Of a DNA stretch of 6,645 nt, positions 5,721 through 6,645 are shown in pieces. Source of the stretch: Dehalococcoidia bacterium (GTDB lineage Bacteria; Chloroflexota; Dehalococcoidia; UBA2979); contig JABIST010000357.1 of assembly GCA_018700215.1 (NCBI GenBank), positions 1 to 6,645 of the forward strand, in the 5' to 3' direction. A model generated the notes under the pieces. That model was not told the origin of the DNA, ran no database searches, and was given only the letters and a program-made list of their open reading frames with translations. Within the stretch, counting starts at the first letter, position 1. Each line of letters opens with the position of its first letter. The translations under genes and the position numbers were made by a program.

Positions 5721-5945
5721 CAATCTGAAATGCTCGTTAAAAGCAGAAACGCCCACTCCGCGATCGACGGAACAGGCGCTTCTTAGTCTTGTTGGTGTCT
5801 GCCTTACTCGGAATCTCGCAGAGTCGACTCCGGGTTCCCCCGCCAAGGCGTGAACGAACAATAGCGCCCGCGAAGGTGGTCAGTAGGTAGTTACGAACAA
5901 GATTGTCCACAGGACACGAACATTTGAGAGGTATTCGGTGGAGCC
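5721..5945. repeat. Repeat copy D of the array, internally deleted
   Basis: Opens with CAATCTGAAATGCTCGTTAA and goes straight to CAGAAACGCCCACTCCG with three bases between, where B and C have 59 bp: a clean 56-bp deletion here or insertion in the others. The rest follows the array: CGATCGACGGAACAGGCG, GTTGGTGTCTGC, CCCCCGCCAAGGCGTGA, ACAATAGCGCCCG and the 9-mer at 5903. It ends about 60 bp before the pth start codon. Confidence 0.75.
5903..5911 (+). other. DnaA-box-like 9-mer, copy D (forward)
   Basis: TTGTCCACA, an exact match to the box consensus described for Streptomyces and mycobacterial origins. The inverted partner at 5937-5945 is reduced to a GTGGA core at the same 34-bp offset. Confidence 0.45.
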
Positions 5946-6007
5946 TTGCGCTTTTCATCACGATTCGCCGCTTGCGCCCCCCACCGCTTCCCCTTGACGA
6001 TGGTTCC

Positions 6008-6645
6008 ATGTCACTGAAGAGTCGATTCAGCGCGTTCGGCGGTCGCAAGCCCCGTCAGGCCGATCCCTCCCCGGACCAGCAGCTCCCCGAGGCAGGCGCG
6101 ACGCTGAGTGATGGTCGCCCGCGTCTCGTCGTCGGCCTCGGCAATCCCGGTGCGGAGTATGGGAACACTCGCCACAACGTGGGCGCCTGGACGGTCAATC
6201 TGCTGGCGAAGCGCCACGGCACCCCACTGGAGCGCCACGGCAAGATCGACCGCGCCTCAATCACGATCGACGGCCACGAGGTGGTGATCGCTCGACCGCG
6301 CGCCTATATGAACGTCTGTGGTCCGCCGATCGCAGCCGAGGCAACGCGACTCAACCTCTCAGCGGAGTCGCTGCTGGTGATTTACGACGAACTCGATCTG
6401 CCCGTTGGCCGACTCCGACTTCGTCGCGCCGGGAGCCACGGTGGCAACAACGGCATGAAGTCGCTGATCGGCGCCCTCGGCAGCCGCGACTTCGCGCGCG
6501 CGCGGATCGGCGTCGACCGTCCCTACGAGGACGGCAAGGGCGTCCGCGACCCGGACAGGATCGCGGACTGGGTGCTCTCGCAGCCAACGCCGGACCAACG
6601 TCGGCAGCTGGACGCCGCCGTCGAGCGCGCGGCCGACGCCGTGGA
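6008..6645 (+). CDS. pth: Peptidyl-tRNA hydrolase, 5' part
   Basis: Hydrolyses the ester bond of peptidyl-tRNA released prematurely from ribosomes, in the cytoplasm. 212 codons are visible with no stop; the gene runs off the right edge. The signature RLVVGLGNPGAEYGNTRHNVG (39-59) gives Asn46 and the catalytic base His56. Asn102 (YMNVCG, equivalent to E. coli Asn68), Asp127 (IYDELDLPVG, Asp93) and Asn148 (SHGGNNGMKS, Asn114) are all present; the usual His before that Asn is Asn147. The core is preceded by about 37 polar residues (MSLKSRFSAFGGRKPRQ...), longer than E. coli Pth, where the motif starts within the first ten residues. No later in-frame ATG exists before the signature, so the ATG at 6008 is the reasonable start. 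There is no clear Shine-Dalgarno; TTGCGC (5972-5977), 18 bp, GACGAT (5996-6001), six bases, ATG could be a poor leaderless promoter. It diverges from the synthetase cluster. Confidence 0.95.
   Translation, partial: MSLKSRFSAFGGRKPRQADPSPDQQLPEAGATLSDGRPRLVVGLGNPGAEYGNTRHNVGAWTVNLLAKRHGTPLERHGKIDRASITIDGHEVVIARPRAYMNVCGPPIAAEATRLNLSAESLLVIYDELDLPVGRLRLRRAGSHGGNNGMKSLIGALGSRDFARARIGVDRPYEDGKGVRDPDRIADWVLSQPTPDQRRQLDAAVERAADAV

Larger units (their letters stand above)
4226..6007. other. Long non-coding interval between divergent genes
   Basis: About 1.8 kb with no open frame that looks like a protein: the frames present are short, arginine/serine/proline-rich, cross repeat boundaries and have no family motifs. 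The interval is visibly less G/C-rich than the flanking genes. Positions 4226-4500 hold only the weak promoter candidate and a 10-bp palindrome (AGCCGCGGCT, 4333-4342). From about 4500 to 5945 it is filled by a four-copy repeat array, described below. No tRNA, rRNA or CRISPR pattern was seen. Confidence 0.75.

Noticed and set aside
4511..5945. CRISPR array
   Set aside because: The repeat unit is about 435 bp and diverged; there are no short identical repeats with regular unique spacers and no cas genes.
6000..6017. Five-codon mini-frame (MVPCH) overlapping the pth start
   Set aside because: Too short to support as a leader peptide; no ribosome site and no regulatory structure around it.
5737..6048. 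103-codon minus-strand frame over repeat copy D and the pth start
   Set aside because: Overlaps the clear start of pth and is not conserved in the other repeat copies.

Overview
The window looks like chromosomal DNA from a high-G+C bacterium, most likely an actinobacterium. The coding regions have strong G/C third-position bias, one gene appears to be read from a leaderless promoter, and the DnaA-box-like motifs are of the TTGTCCACA type. A Thermoleophilia/Solirubrobacter-type lineage would fit, but that is a guess from style and not a proof.

Left part (1-4225), all on the minus strand. A four-gene cluster is read from about 4.28 kb down to 0.2 kb: the beta (ATP-grasp) subunit of an ADP-forming acyl-CoA synthetase, its alpha (CoA-binding) subunit joined to it by a TGATG stop/start overlap, a domain-permuted CaiB/BaiF (class III) CoA transferase, and a small VOC-fold protein. 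Gaps are -1, 38 and 73 nt, and a strong 9-bp hairpin lies just after the last stop codon. Together they suggest activation of a carboxylic acid to its CoA thioester (or ATP recovery from one), CoA transfer between acids, and a VOC protein acting on or sensing a related metabolite; the substrate cannot be read from sequence. Downstream of the hairpin is the first 44 codons of a cysteine desulfurase, with its own candidate leaderless promoter.

Middle part (4226-6007) is about 1.8 kb with no convincing protein-coding gene, between the leftward cluster and a rightward gene. It holds four diverged copies of a repeat whose period is 434-436 bp for the first three copies and shorter for the fourth. 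Each copy combines a long hairpin-like segment starting CAGAAACGC with a 9-mer pair in inverted orientation at a constant 34-bp offset. Several of these 9-mers match the actinobacterial DnaA-box pattern. This array is the least explained structure in the window, and an origin, DnaA-titration site or decaying mobile-element array are all possible.

Right part (6008-6645): the start of peptidyl-tRNA hydrolase (pth) on the plus strand, running off the window, with all visible catalytic residues and an N-terminal extension of about 37 residues.
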